Positions 11,217-23,132 are shown, numbered from the stretch's first letter. The stretch: 64,000 nt of DNA from Ophioderma brevispina (GCA_023653785.1 JAMKCH010058492.1:1-64000), one strand, 5' to 3'. Numbers and translations: made by a program. Notes: generated by a model from the letters alone, not told the origin.

Positions 11217-12955
11217 AAATCTTGACATATTCTTTAACCATTCCAGACAGCCAGACTTGCTTATGAGGATTTTTCTATGATCAATTCTCCAAGTATCACC
11301 CTGTTCCAACATTTGGACTAAGTGCTTTTTTGTGATTCTAGCACCTCTGTTTTATTTATGGTTCGCGTGGATGCCTGGCTAGAAAAACCTTTTTCACTCA
11401 AATGCAATGATTCCAGTTGAGCTATACAGAGGTCTCAAGGACTGGTGTAAGTTTTGTCCATTTACAGACAGAAAATACAAATTGCAAATTTCTTTACAGA
11501 TACAATCGGAATTTGCCCTTCGGATAAGTGCACATGCATACTAAGTCTCGATATATAAAAATCTCGATTTTTTGAGGCAAGGGGGAGCAAGGTTTGATTA
11601 CAAATGGCCTCCCTTTAACTTTGATACCTATATAATAACAAGTGGTGATATTATAACTCCCCTCACGGATCATGAACTAAGTCTCTCCCTCCTGCATATG
11701 GCGGAACCGTGCAAGTGGTGAACATGAAAACCTTTTGCATGGCACTTTCTGTTGATATTTAGGTACCAATCCTTTAATTGGGTTGGTTTGTCGGATTATA
11801 TGTGGAATATCCTATTGATAAATTAAAGTTCCTTCTAAGGATGAGTACAAAAACCAAATGCAATACCAAGTCATCGTCATATTTGAGTAGCTAGACTACG
11901 AAGGTTTCCTTCTTCCCATACACCGGACAAAGATGGGCACTATATACCATGCCTTCCTTTATTCTTCCTTGGTGGGGCCAATTAAGCTAATGCATGGTTA
12001 CCTTAGCATATTTTGAATTCACGTATATAACATGTTTAATCATATGTTAAGTTCCTATTTCAAGCTAAACCGACTAGACGGAAGACTCCAGGAACACCGG
12101 CTTTGAAATTCAGTCCTGGCTATTGACTTTCCAACAGTTCTATTTTAGTTCCATACCTTTTTATGTCTGAGCATTACGACGGACGTAACTTTTAATATTT
12201 TGACCTCCGGCTCCAGCATGCAATAAACCCGACTTGTCATTATAATCACATTCCAATACCAATCTTAACTGCTTTCATCCAATTATATCTTTGTGGCGCG
12301 TGCAACATGGTCTTAAGGTGGTTCCCATGTGACTCAAGAGTTACTAAATAGATCAAAGATCATTTTTCCCAATATGCTGGCACAATCTTAACCAGTTACA
12401 AAACCAAAAGAATGTGGTCTTCATTTTTACATTCCACAGGCTTTTCCGCTCTCAGAGTAAAAAAAAATCACAAAATACAGGGTTTTTCATATTTTATATA
12501 AATTTACGTTTTAATTTTGGGGGTGTCTGGTGATCCCTACCTCCTATTTTCTTTTTTCTGCAGATTATGTAAGCAGGTGTACTCTTTCATAATTCCCCTG
12601 CTGCGGGTAACATAGATATACCCAAACTCAAGAGATGGGGGGCATTTTTTTCCCAAAAAACATGATTTTTAACAACATTTTGGGAAAAATGGCCATAACT
12701 TAGTTATGGATATTTCTACGTTACCCGCAGCAAGGAATTATGAAAGAGCACACCTGCTTTCATACTCTGCAGAACAAATGAAAATAGGAGGTAGGGTTCA
12801 CCAGAAAAACTTCAAAACGTAAACATATGAAAACCCTGTATTTTGTGAATTTTTTTACATCTTGAGAGCTGAAAAGCTTGTGGACATTTAAAATGAAGAC
12901 ACATTCTTTGGTTTTAAATTGTTAAGATGTGACAACATATTGGAAAAAATGATCT
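11217..12955. repeat. Tandem duplication of a 1.74 kb unit, copy 2
   Basis: Second direct copy of the unit at 9477-11210. The sequence beyond 12955 (AGATCTATTTAGTAACGC) completes the right palindrome arm that copy 1 lacks. That suggests this copy keeps the original right boundary and that the duplication joined at a short shared GATCTTGAC/AATCTTGAC sequence. Confidence 0.9.
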
Positions 12956-13003
12956 TTAGATCTATTTAGTAACGCTTGCACTACCTATGGGAACCACCTT
13001 AAG
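12311..13003. mobile_element. Complete ~690 bp foldback palindrome
   Basis: The left end TCTTAAGGTGGTTCCCAT pairs with ATGGGAACCACCTTAAG at the right end, and the inner TTACTAAATAGATC pairs with GATCTATTTAGTAA. Arms of about 330 bp meet at a short AT-rich centre near 12667. No coding capacity. It is probably a non-autonomous inverted-repeat transposon; the sister palindrome at 10582-11210 is the same element truncated by the tandem duplication. Confidence 0.85.
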
Positions 13004-13225
13004 TGCAAATAGCTGCTATTTGTCGAAATTCCCATCAAAATACTATAAGCCAAGTCCGGTCGGTGCCCTTTGAAATGGTTTTTCTTCAGGCAACTCGACG
13101 CCTGAAGAACCATTCAAGAGTCACTTACTCAAGGAAAGATAAAGTGAGAGTTTCCTAGAACATGGCAATCTCTCAGATCTTATCACCATGGCAGCTATTG
13201 CACATCAACCTTGTGGCATGATTTT
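13004..13225. repeat. Dispersed ~220 bp repeat, copy A
   Basis: It shares with 15155-15385 an ordered set of blocks: AAGTGCAATAG-type start, AAGTCYGGTCRGT, the TTCTTCARGC block, TCAAGGAARGAT and CATGGCAGCTATTGCAC followed by ACCTT. Same orientation. It abuts the palindrome at 12311-13003, so it may be part of a larger composite element. Confidence 0.6.
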
Positions 13226-14009
13226 TGGTTAACTGTCTTAGGTGACAAGATGGAAATCATTGGGTTTCTATGGGTTTTAAAAAGCATCAAATTTTGTCTG
13301 TTACATTGCCATCCTATACAACATAACAAAACACCCGCCACCAAAGCCACTTGAAGATGATGATGTTCTACTCCTAGCGAGTTCCCTTAGCCTGTGCACA
13401 AGGAGAAAAGAATAGATAGTACCTATCAATTTGACCAATTTTTTACATTGGGTCATTCATTGGCCAAAAACAAATTGGTTTGATTGTCCGCTCCGACCGA
13501 CCCTAATTTTGGAAATCAGGAAAGGTTTTTTTCCCTTTTACTGTGCAAAGAATACCGACCCTAATTTGAAAAATTCCTAAAAAGTTTTTTTTTTTCAATT
13601 AAAAAACCAAATTAACTTTCTGAATTAAAAAAGATGAATGTGTTAAACAATTGTTTTCTTAAGCATGTTCGTTGGGTTTCATAATGTACAAGGATGCATT
13701 TTTGAGTAAGATCGAACTTGCTTTTTTTAGTGTTTGATACTTATTAACAACCAACATGTTTCAATACGGTTGCTATTGACTTAAAAAAAACAGAAAAAAA
13801 CCCAGTCTTTTCCGACGACCGACTTAACTCTAAAAGTCATCTATGGACACTCAACATTTTTTTTGGGCCTTAATCAATTCCTCCTTTGTGGTTCTGTAAG
13901 AACCCTTAATTAAGTGGGTTCATGCACAAGTGCCAGATCATGTTCGAATACTGCATCGGCCAATGAAACATGTTAATAATTGAGAATTGCTTCCCAACTT
14001 CCCAAATCA
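13226..14009. other. No gene recognised
   Basis: AT-rich sequence with repeated CCGACCCTAATTTKGAAA-like segments near 13498 and 13556, a weak two-copy repeat. Otherwise I see nothing supportable. Confidence 0.4.
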
Positions 14010-14343
14010 TACCTTTAATCTCAATTCGTAAAGGGTCATGGTCCGATCCCGTAATAACCTCATCCACAAAACCCCAGATTTAAAACCGGAAGAGTGTTCA
14101 GAATTTTGGTATCTGAAGAAAGTTCTAATTTTTCTTATTACCCTGTGAAATCTTAGAGCTTGTTTGGTTTGGATGTTTTCAGCGAAAATGTGCCCCATTT
14201 TGGTCGACAATATTAATTTTACGCAGATACTCTATGGGGGATTACAAAATAATGGTTTTAGGCTCTCACATCACAACGGGGTTGATATTTGTGCAAAACT
14301 TTACAGATAGGGTTTTGGAGAAGCCCATTCTATCAAGATGAAC
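14010..14343 (-). repeat. ~335 bp dispersed repeat, minus copy
   Basis: It is the reverse complement of 62144-62472. Shared blocks in order are ATCGGACCATGRMCCTTTA, ACTTCCGGT or ACCGGAAGAG, TACCCTGTGAAATCTTA, TTTGGATGTT, GCCCCATTTTGGT, ATAGAGTACTCTG-type sequence and CTTGATAGAATG. The small frame 14007-14210 is a by-product of the repeat. No terminal inverted repeat is visible, so the class is unknown. Confidence 0.8.
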
Positions 14344-14511
14344 GCTTTCTATACTTAATCGGGCCTCTCCCTTTAACGTCCTCTGTAGGTGAATAGGCCT
14401 ATGATTTTACTAACAGTCCAATGCAGGGGTATTATTTAGTATAAATTTCAGGTAACTACATTTGAAGAATTCAAATTTCAATATCAAGCATGCAACTGTT
14501 AACCCATAGGG

Positions 14512-14663
14512 CCCGGTATTCACACAATCGTGTTAACTTTACCCATTTGTTATTTTACCCCTGGTTCATCTCCCATAGAGATAACATTAATTTAACCCAT
14601 GATCATGGGTAAACCCTGTTTAACCCTGATTAAAGTTCACCCGCTTTTGTGAATATCACCGGC
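14512..14663. mobile_element. ~150 bp MITE with CCGGTATTCACA ends
   Basis: The left end CCGGTATTCACACAATCGTG pairs with the right end CTTTTGTGAATATCACCGG, and TTAACTTTACCC pairs with the GTTAAACAGGG/TTAAAGTTCACC region further in. The interior consists of TTAACCC/GGGTTAA-rich sequence that can fold back. Non-coding. Superfamily not assigned. Confidence 0.7.
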
Positions 14664-15154
14664 CATAGAATTCAGTTTGGCCTGGCTTCATTGAATTTAG
14701 ATCTGACTTAAAATTAAGAGGCCTATGTCTTGCTTACTCTGTTTAGTTTCTGTAACAACCTTCCGAACTCTTTTGAGACCCCCTTGTCTTTACCCGGTAT
14801 TAGTTATCAATTTTGATATCGATGAAAGAACCATATTTTTCTCATTTTTCCTCTTTGAAATTGCAACCTTCAAACCCATTTTTTTTTTTCCAAGATAGAG
14901 ACAAATTGTCACTTTAATAGTTTAACCATCAGATTAATCCCTTCAGTGAATAGGCACCGTGTTGCGCAATATGAATTTATCACATCTACCATCAAAACCA
15001 AGGTTGTTTCTCATGATAATGGTGGAGTGTTAGGCAAGTCCATGCTAGTAATTGCTATCATATCAAATAAGACCCTGATAGCACATACATAAGAAAAGTA
15101 AACACATTGAAATAGATTAGATTGTGCGTGTTGAATGCAATATATCATAAGTGC

Positions 15155-15385
15155 AATAGTTGCCATTATATCAGAAAATTTCTAGGCAAACTCACTTTAC
15201 TACCAAGTCTGGTCAGTTTGTCTTAAAATGTTCTTCAAGCGAACAGTCACCTGAAAACAGTTCCAAATCCCGCTGATTCAAGGAAGGATCAATTGAGAGT
15301 TCCCATAATACATGGCACACCCACAACATACATGTCAGGCACACACACACCCATGGCAGCTATTGCACTTCGACCTTCTTGCATT
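15155..15385. repeat. Dispersed ~220 bp repeat, copy B
   Basis: Diverged direct copy of 13004-13225, ending in CATGGCAGCTATTGCACTTC followed by GACCTT. A short CA run, (CA)5, lies near 15340. Confidence 0.6.
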
Positions 15386-16554
15386 CACATGACAATTTTT
15401 CACTTGCCTGATCGGATGAGTCCTTGAATCATTGTTGCTCTTTTCTCCCTTCCTTGTTTGGCTTCTTTCTTTTGCTTTGTCAACATTTTTTTCAAACCTG
15501 CCCAGTTTGACTTTTACGTAACCTGCATGATGCCCTACCTGGGTAAGAAGACAACAAATCAGATAACTAATAATACTGCAGTCTTATAAAGGGCCTTAAT
15601 GGCGAAACAATTCAATGCGCTGTTTCTATTCATTGGGGTGCCATCAGAAATCGCTAAAATACTTTTTGCTTCATCTAGAGTTTCACTGGCAAAGTGGACA
15701 TCCTTATCGCACTTCAGTACGTTGATATGTAATGTATTTCCCTAACAGCTCTAACTACAATTTTGATTGGGTCGCTTACACAATTTTCGATTAAGTTTTT
15801 GCTTAGGAAAACAAACATTTCACCTTGGCTGCAGCGGGGCTCAAACCCATAATGCACCATGTCTATCCTTAATGCCACACTCTGGGGATTGATACATGTA
15901 GATCAGTAAAGAGCACCCTAAGAAAGGCATTGGCAGCTTCTACAGTTTAATGCTTGGGAAAAACACCCAAACTGCAATATTAGGTGTTTGTGGTGTTTCA
16001 TCAGGGTTAGCCTTTTGTAATCGGCAGTCACTCATACATGAAATTTCATTGTGTATATTTTGTAGTCTAAAGTAATTTTCTCCTGAAGAGAGCGTAGGCA
16101 CGTTAACTCCAGCATTTTTAGTTCTGGATATGAACATCAGTGTTGGCAAGAATGCATTTACCCACCAATCTGGGAAGGGCCAAGGGAGGGTGCAGGGAAG
16201 CCCCCCCCCCTCCCCTTTTCAAAATTCAGACAACAGGTTTTTTACAATAAAAAATTGTGTTTACAATTGGGTTAAACATATGATTTTAAAATCATGTAAT
16301 GTTTTTGCCCCTAAGATTATACCCTTTGCCCACCCGCCCTTGTTGACGTCCATAAAAGGCTCTCAAATTGATATTTTCAGTGTGTGCCATGGGTACCCCC
16401 CCCCCAGCAATTAAGCTAACAATTAATGTCTTTATGCCTTTCAGGTTGTGCCTAACAGATTTTTTGTTAGCAACACGGCAGATATAGCTCCATATCTCGC
16501 TGCATGACTGCGGCCTATATGCAAACTAGGTTAATTGTTTTTGTGCGGGAAGAG
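15386..16554. other. No gene recognised; poly-C tracts
   Basis: Contains poly-C runs near 16201-16210 and 16397-16405 bracketing about 200 bp, which may be the ends of a decayed element, but I cannot align them as inverted repeats. The open frame 16130-16414 is Pro-rich because of the C tracts. Nothing else is supportable. Confidence 0.4.
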
Positions 16555-16870
16555 AATGTTCAGAGATGTACAGAGGAGTAGTCCCATTTCCCTGAAAATC
16601 AAAATTCGAACCGCCGGGAAAGCCAAATTTTAGCGTAGCATCCGGTGACGCTCCGGGGAACATACATTTCTTACATGATGTTTAGTACAAGACCCCTCTC
16701 TAAATAAATTGGTACTTACACTTGGATTTTGATGCAGTTTTTACCTTTGGCCATGACACTTATCTCAGAAATTGAAAACCAATTTTTTTTTTTTTTAAAC
16801 AAGTTTTTTAACTTTTTTAAAAAAATCATAACTTATCCGGAAATTTCCGGAACAGTTACATCTCTGAGGT
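16555..16870. repeat. Dispersed repeat, copy A (paired with 24935)
   Basis: It aligns in the same direction with 24935-25265: GAGTAGTCCCATTTCC, GCCAAATTTTAGCGTAGCAT, GACCCCTCTCTAAAT, TTGGTACTTA, GATGCAGTTTT, ATCTCAGAAAT and CGGAAATTTCCGGAA. Both copies are followed by TGACCTTTGACC-type tandem repeats, so they are probably two copies of one longer element. The 24.9 kb copy happens to be open for 172 codons; this copy is not. Confidence 0.75.
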
Positions 16871-17030
16871 TCATTTCCAACATATCCATAATTAATTAGC
16901 AGAGCATCATACTCTATTATTGTTTAGATTTCGTGCATGTGCCAAATGCCATTCAACGCTCGCCAATCATTTCAAATTGGTCCAAAGGGTTACAATTGTA
17001 AGCATTGATGTGGTACCTAAGATTTCAAAC

Positions 17031-17197
17031 CAGTAAATAACATGAGAACAGGTATGTCCAGCCCCCACTGCAAATGGTGTTCTTTTTTTTGGTGACCGTC
17101 GACTAAGTGGTACCCTAAAAACGAGAGAAAGGCGAGATCTGGGTTGCAATCATGGTGTATCAATATTAGGTATAACTCTGTAGGAATCTCAAAAAAA
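17031..17197. repeat. ~165 bp dispersed repeat, copy A
   Basis: It matches 19852-20022 in the same direction: GAGAACAGGTATGTCCAG, CCCCACTGCA, GGTGACCGTCG, GAGATCTGGGT and ATCAATATTAGGTATAA. It lies between the copy at 16555 and the DR1 array, and no equivalent is present at 25.3 kb, so it is likely an insertion into that composite element. The minus-strand frame over it is not conserved in the second copy. Confidence 0.7.
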
Positions 17198-17254
17198 ACA
17201 TCGGTCCTCGGACCGCATGTGTCGCCTGCGTCGCGGTTGTAATGAATAGGTCTC

Positions 17255-17690
17255 CATTTGACCTTTGGACCTGGCATGTGACCTTTGACCCATTAACAAA
17301 TGGAGGACCCCTGTGCACCCTATGATTCAAGTTTGTTCTAATTGACTTACTTTTTCCAATTAGGTCATTTTACATTTTAACCTATCTTACAACATTGACC
17401 TCACATGACCTTTGACCGTGGATGGGACCTTTGCCTTAGGATTGGTGACCTTTGACCTCATTCCAATATGATGGATCCCATTTTCCCCTATGGTTCAGTT
17501 TTGGTTCCAATTGAACTTCAACTTCTCAATTAGACGTCAATTTTTACATTTGTACACCTATCTTACACTTGATCCTCACATGACCTTTGACCTTGGTATG
17601 TGACCTTTGACCTCATCAGCAAATGCGGGATCCCATGTTGCATCATGAATGGGTTGGGTTTAAATACATCAACGTAGTGGATATTACAAG
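17255..17690. repeat. Tandem ~160 bp repeat with TGACCTTTGACC (DR1-like) motifs
   Basis: Exact TGACCTTTGACC occurs at 17279, 17406, 17446, 17581 and 17601, with a near-match at 17259. The surrounding sequence repeats with a period of about 155-167 bp: paired motifs, then GGGATCCC-like or GGAGGACCCC sequence, then a TTCCAATT or TTCTCAATTAG block. About three units are present. AGGTCA direct repeats with one-base spacing are the known binding form of several nuclear receptors (HNF4, COUP-TF, RXR partners); any function here is inference. Confidence 0.8.
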
Positions 17691-17802
17691 CAAATGTTAA
17701 CCCTTTTTCACAACAACAAAACCCAGACATCAACAACAGAACATTAAACGACTACAGGGGACAAAGTTATCCCTAGTGTCTCTCTGCCTCAAGGCAGGCG
17801 AC

Positions 17803-18016
17803 ACAAAAAATGGCAGCATGATACTTTTATTTGATCTGACCAGACTAATTTAACCGTATTCTTACAGGGAACACCTGACTGAAAAAGTGCTCTGACCTCA
17901 GGGTCCACGGTGCATGCAAGTCTCACGGTCCAGTTGCTCGAAAAAATTGGGGATAAGTACCTTAATTTCATGCTGATCAGGTAGGAAATATGATGATCTT
18001 CAAGCAGAATATTAGT
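17803..18016. repeat. Dispersed ~310 bp repeat copy A, left part (interrupted)
   Basis: It matches 22818-23050: ACCGTATTCTTACAGGGAACACC, ACTGAAAAAGTG, GGTCCACGGTGCATGCAAG, CACGGTCCAGTTGCTCGA and GATGATCTTCAAGCAGAATA. The match breaks at TTAA (18017) and resumes after 18377, so the repeat was split by the MITE at 18021-18373. Confidence 0.85.
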
Positions 18017-18377
18017 TTAAAGGGGGGGCGGCATTTCGTGATCCACAGCCTTGTCCCCCCGACTTACCTCAAAACGAGATTTTTAATCATCTGAACAGTT
18101 TACATTAGTAATCCATTGTGTACCAAATCTTATGTGGAAATTCGGTCGGTATCTGTAAGGAAAAAATTTTTCCGCAATTTTGTATTTTCTGTCCGTAAAC
18201 GGACAGAAATTATAGTACAAGTGCCTATGGCACCGTGGGGGAGGAAACGAGCATTTGCTCTAACACAAAACCGCAAAGTCGGGATCACCCTAAAAAAGTT
18301 GTTAAGAAGCGTTTCTCAAGGAACTAGTGAAAAATGAATAAAAACAGGAGGGTGCTGGAATCAAGAAAGCACCTTAA
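18017..18377. mobile_element. 353 bp MITE with TTAA target duplication
   Basis: TTAA stands on both sides (18017-18020 and 18374-18377). The inner ends are imperfect inverted repeats: AGGGGGGGCGGCATTTCGTG on the left against AGGTGCTTTCTTGATTCC, the reverse complement of the right. The uninterrupted sister sequence at 22.8-23.1 kb supplies the empty site. A perfect 11 bp hairpin, TTTCTGTCCGT/ACGGACAGAAA, lies at 18187-18209. TTAA duplication is typical of piggyBac-type transposition, so a piggyBac-like MITE is the best guess. Part of its interior resembles 45035-45225 in reverse. Confidence 0.75.
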
Positions 18378-18475
18378 GATCTGAGATGTTCCAATGAGGG
18401 AAAATGACGTTTTCATCTCGCCCATTTTGTACAGAAAGAATGTAGTACATGCATTTACTGGTGTGAACCGTATTT
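18378..18475. repeat. Dispersed ~310 bp repeat copy A, right part
   Basis: Continuation of 17803-18016 beyond the MITE: GATCTGAGATGTTCC, AAAATGACGTTTTCATCTCG, TTTTGTACAGAAAGAAT and GTACATGCATTTACTGGTGT align with 23041-23130 in order. Confidence 0.85.
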
Positions 18476-19851
18476 TGGAGGTCTAACTTATGCTGTGAAG
18501 CCATTTGTACTCGAGTTCTCGATTCCTCTGCTCTGAATAGGCAAAATTTACTTCACAGAATACACAATCAGTTTTACTGTTTTGTAAATTCACAAAATTA
18601 AAAATTGGGTACTTTTCAGGGTTTCAAGGTAATGTTCTTGTGAGATTAGCCCCACACGATTGAATTGCCTAAGATGTATGTAAACATATGGGGTTGAAAA
18701 CATGTTGGCCGGGTCACGGGGGGTGGGGGGAATGCTGCCTGAATCTTTCTAGGGCCAGCCTTGGCCTGGCTAGTCCCTAGACTCTCACAATGTTGGAAAG
18801 CGTTCCATATGGAACATCCCCTACGAAAATTCTGCAGCCTTGACGGAATAAAACTACATGACAAAGTTGCAGAATCGTAGGGAGGGAGGGACATACTTAG
18901 GAACTCTTGCCACAATGTTGTGGACAAGTTCAGAATTAAAACGGGGAAGATTCTGATTGAGCATTTTGCCTAGGCTAGGTAATAAGCAAGTGCAATATTA
19001 GGAAAAAACAAAAAGACTTGGGTGTATACTGATTACATGTGGTGGTGGTGGCTAGCTAGTCCAAATTGCCACAAATGGCCCAGCCATGCCATGTCATGAG
19101 GTTTAAAGTCCTCACTTTCAATTTTGACTATACTTTGTTACAGATAGGACAAAGGCTAATCTTCCACCAAACTGTTATGGACTACGGTCCGCAATAAAGG
19201 TTCAGGCAAGGTAAGAAGAATTCCTTTGGCAAAGGTGTTGGGAGTGGATGGGAGGCAAGCGTGCAAATGGGCGATATGGCAGATTCATTTTCAATACGAA
19301 GGACTCTCCATGGATTTGTCAATGCCCTCACAGGTTTTCATATATGGCCTTCAAAGTTGATTGACCTTCCTTTAGAACATCTCTCACTGCTGGCCACATG
19401 ATTTTTGCGTAAACCCTGACCATTTATCACATTAGGATTGTAACGTCAATGTGGATCGTAAGATATGGCGGCAGAAGAAGAAAGACAGAAAGGTCAATGC
19501 AACTGGCCATAAATTGGGTTGCGATACACTGAAGCTCTGTGTGTTTTAGTATAATGCAAGGTGAGAGTTTATCACTTTAGCGGTTGTTATCACTCACTAT
19601 TTAACGCCAGGGCGCTTTTATTGAAATGACAAAAAATCAGTGTTATTCTCTTAGTGCATTATACAGTGCTATATACAGAAGATAGCAGCCTAATGGGTTC
19701 CATTTTCATGGTCCCTAAAAAGGTTTGGTTGCCTTAGAAGAATCAATTCTCAAGTAACCATACCAAAATGTTTTTTGAGGCCCAAAACTAAAACAAAACA
19801 GGGAAAAAAAAAAAGAAGAAACCAACTCTTTCATCCATGTAGATTTCACAC
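18476..19851. other. No gene recognised
   Basis: Mixed sequence with no terminal repeats or tandem structure that I can see. The frame 18646-18927 (minus) is Pro/Ser-rich with no known domain. Confidence 0.4.
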
Positions 19852-20022
19852 CAGGTAAAATAACAGGAGAACAGGTAAGTCCAGACCCCACTGCAGATGA
19901 GGTGTTTTGTTTTTTGGGGACCGTCGGTAATGTACCTAAAAAACTGAGAGAAAAGGGGAGATCTGGGTGCAAATCATGGTTGCTATCAATATTAGTATAA
20001 TAATCTGTCAGGAATATCAAAC
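19852..20022. repeat. ~165 bp dispersed repeat, copy B
   Basis: Direct diverged copy of 17031-17197, differing by several indels. Confidence 0.7.
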
Positions 20023-22817
20023 GAGAGCATCACGGATGCGTGGCGACTCCGAGGTGTTGGCCGTTGAGTGTTGCCAATGAGGGTGGATGAAACAAACAAT
20101 TTAAGTGACATTCCCATATCCTAACGTCCCTTAACTGCATTTTTTTCCAATTCACGGAGCGGACTGTTTTGTTTTGGGGGAATGCCCACCTAGACTAACA
20201 GGAAAATAAACGCTACCACCTTTTTTGCGGGTTGATTGTCGTCAGTATGTAGTCTTTTTTCCGAAAAGGATGTTTGGGTATAGGCATATAGCCAGTGAAA
20301 TTTGCATTTTAAGGCCACAACAAAAAAAAAAATCAAGTTTGTTCCCAGTAGTAGTCCAAAACCTAAATGTAAAATGCATTTTATTTTTAATTTAAAAAAA
20401 AATTTGAAAAGGGCTCCAGAAATTGCTAAAAAAATTGGCTAAATGGCAATGTCCAGGACAATTGCCCAAATCATTACTTGATTGTCCAATTATTGTTTAT
20501 ACAAAAAACTATTGATTTTGGATAACTTGGATATCTTATAAAATGAAACTTCGATCATCTGTTTTTGTCTCTTTTAAATGCAAATCTCCTCAGTAAATAA
20601 AAGAAAAACAACAACAAAATACAGTAAATGGCTCTCCAAATTAAATGGCATGGGCCTACTACTCTGGACCAAACTTGAATCCCCTGCTGACGTCACTATT
20701 CCATCAACCACTGGCTTCCACCAACCATCACCTCACCCATTGTATCCTGTATCCATCAATACCGACTCCCCACCCATCAACCATCAACTCCATAACACCA
20801 TGGGAATAAGGACGTTGTCCTTGTCAACCCACTTATTCAGTATGCATCAATTCAGGGGCAGCAAGAAACGCTCAAGACTAACTAATATAGGTTAAAAAAC
20901 CTAATGTTTGCACCAATTTTATTGCTTAAGGTACATGGTATATCAGGGATTAAACAGTAAAATAGATGCATTGAGGAATTAGGGAAGGCTTGTGTATGGA
21001 CCAGGGCAGGGAGATTAGTAACAGAAATTATTTACAGTACTCATTAACTGCGGTTTTCTCACTTTATACAACTTTGACGAAAAATTGAATTTTCTGTCCA
21101 TTTACATCTTCCCCAATTTTTCAATTTCCAGAAATGGTAGAAGCAAAACTACATACTCTGTTGACCTGATATATCTGGTCAGCGTTATTAACACCTGATA
21201 TATGTTATAATGCTAAGTGTTACATAGACATTCCCCTCCTGTCAGCCACCAACTCACCACCAAATCAACCATTTAATAAAGGAAAACCTTCCAACCTGTC
21301 AACCAAGTATTAATCACTGAGCCGTCAAAACCAAAGTACTTACAAAATTTTGTCAGTTACAGGCTCTCCTGCAACTTTTGGTATGTTTTTTTTTCCAAAT
21401 TTTGGATTTCTGGCTTTCTTATACTCGATTATCTGATATGTGACCCCGTACCATTTTTGCAGAGGTGTAAATCATGAGGCGCGGGCTTCTGTTAATCATG
21501 TTATTGTGAGGAATGTCAAGGCCTGAAACGGATGAAAACACTATGGTGGTTTCCATACATGATATTGAATTGTATTTAATGGCAGGTGAGTGGGTTTATA
21601 TGGACCGGAGTGTCCTCCAAAATAAATCCGGCTGTGGCACGTGCATTTGAATTCTTCATTTTCCCTCTCAGACTGAATTGAAGAGGTCCAAAAACTCCAA
21701 GGGGACAAAACGTATCAACGCGAATCGACTATAATAAACATGGTACTCGGCGGGGGCTGGGGATGATTTGAGGCCACAAAAATGGGGTCTCCGAAACTAG
21801 GTTTCTAGTCAAAATGTAAGGAAAATAAGCTGCGATTCTCCCTCAATTCCCAGTACTTTTGAGGGGTGGTTTTGAAGAAAATTTGTAGATTAGTAGAATT
21901 TGGCTTTGGGACATGAAAAGTAGGGGTCTGGAATGGTCCTAAAAATGGGGTCACTGCGAACTGGAAAAAGAGCCTGAAAATGAGGACTTATAAGTGGTAC
22001 ATAAAAACATACTCCTCCCAATGTGAGAAACTCCCCCCCCCCAACATGTACATTAATTGTTGTTGCTGTCATACCCACATTTGAAACATTTTTTCATTTT
22101 TATGTACAACATTTTTTACCATTAACATTTAAATTTCCAATTCACACACAAAAAGCACCTTATGCGCAAACACCACACACCACAAATGTAACACAAACAA
22201 CAATAGGCATAAAATAATGAAGTTGGCATTCAAAGGAAAAAAAGAATAATTTGTTTAGTGGTCATCCAAGGAAAACTTTTAATTTAAGAGGTAACATTTA
22301 CTCAATGTGTGACAAAAATCATGTTATTTGGCACTAACTATACCTAGTGTAAAATACTAGGGCACTTGCTATATAAAGAACGCAGAATGTCAGGGCACTC
22401 TACCAAAACATTAATAACATCAAGGCCGACACATAAGCACAATGGTGGTTGTAATATATTACTGACCTTGATGTCCAAACCGGTTCCCTGTTTCTTGGTC
22501 TAGGACTTACTACAATGCATGCAAAGAGTCGCCAGACAACTTCAGTGAACCAAGAGTATTGACTTGTTGATTTTAGCCTCTTACAAGAAATGGTTACAAG
22601 TGTAACACTTTGTCGTTTCTTGATAGTTATGCCTGTTTCTTGCGTTGTTGTTAATGGATTACAAGGGGGGTGGGGGTGAGTGTTTTGGGGGCCCTATTAA
22701 CCTTTTGCTCAATCCTCCATAAATGTTTTGTTTTTCATACTGTGGAGTAAATGGGAAATAAAGTTTGATGAACATATTAATCTATCACACAGCACTATCT
22801 TATAGACTTACGCGTAA
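20023..22817. other. No gene recognised
   Basis: Low-complexity A/T runs and Pro/His-rich frames such as 20578-20895, caused by ACCAACCATCA-type sequence. A poly-C run lies at 22031-22041. I find no domain, splice-bounded exon or RNA here. Confidence 0.4.
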
Positions 22818-23132
22818 GCCAAAAATGGCGGCAATTGTACTTTGATTTGAGCTGACAGCCAGTATTAACCGTATTATTACAGGGAACACCTGACTGAAAA
22901 GTGTTCTGACCTCCAGGGTGCACAGTGCATGCTAGTATTCACGGTCCAGTAGCTCGACAAAATTGGGGATTACAAGTACCCTATTTAATGGCTGATCAGG
23001 TCGGAATATGATGATCTTCAAGCAGAATATTAGCTTTAGATCTGGATGTTCCTCCAAGATGGAGAGAAAACATGACGTTTTCATCTCGTCCTTTTTGTAC
23101 AGAAAAGAATAGTACATGCATTTACTGGTGTT
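22818..23132. repeat. Dispersed ~310 bp repeat, copy B (uninterrupted)
   Basis: Uninterrupted relative of 17803-18475. At the point where copy A carries the MITE, this copy reads straight through (ATTAGCTTTAGATCTGG), so it serves as a natural empty site. No coding capacity. Confidence 0.85.
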
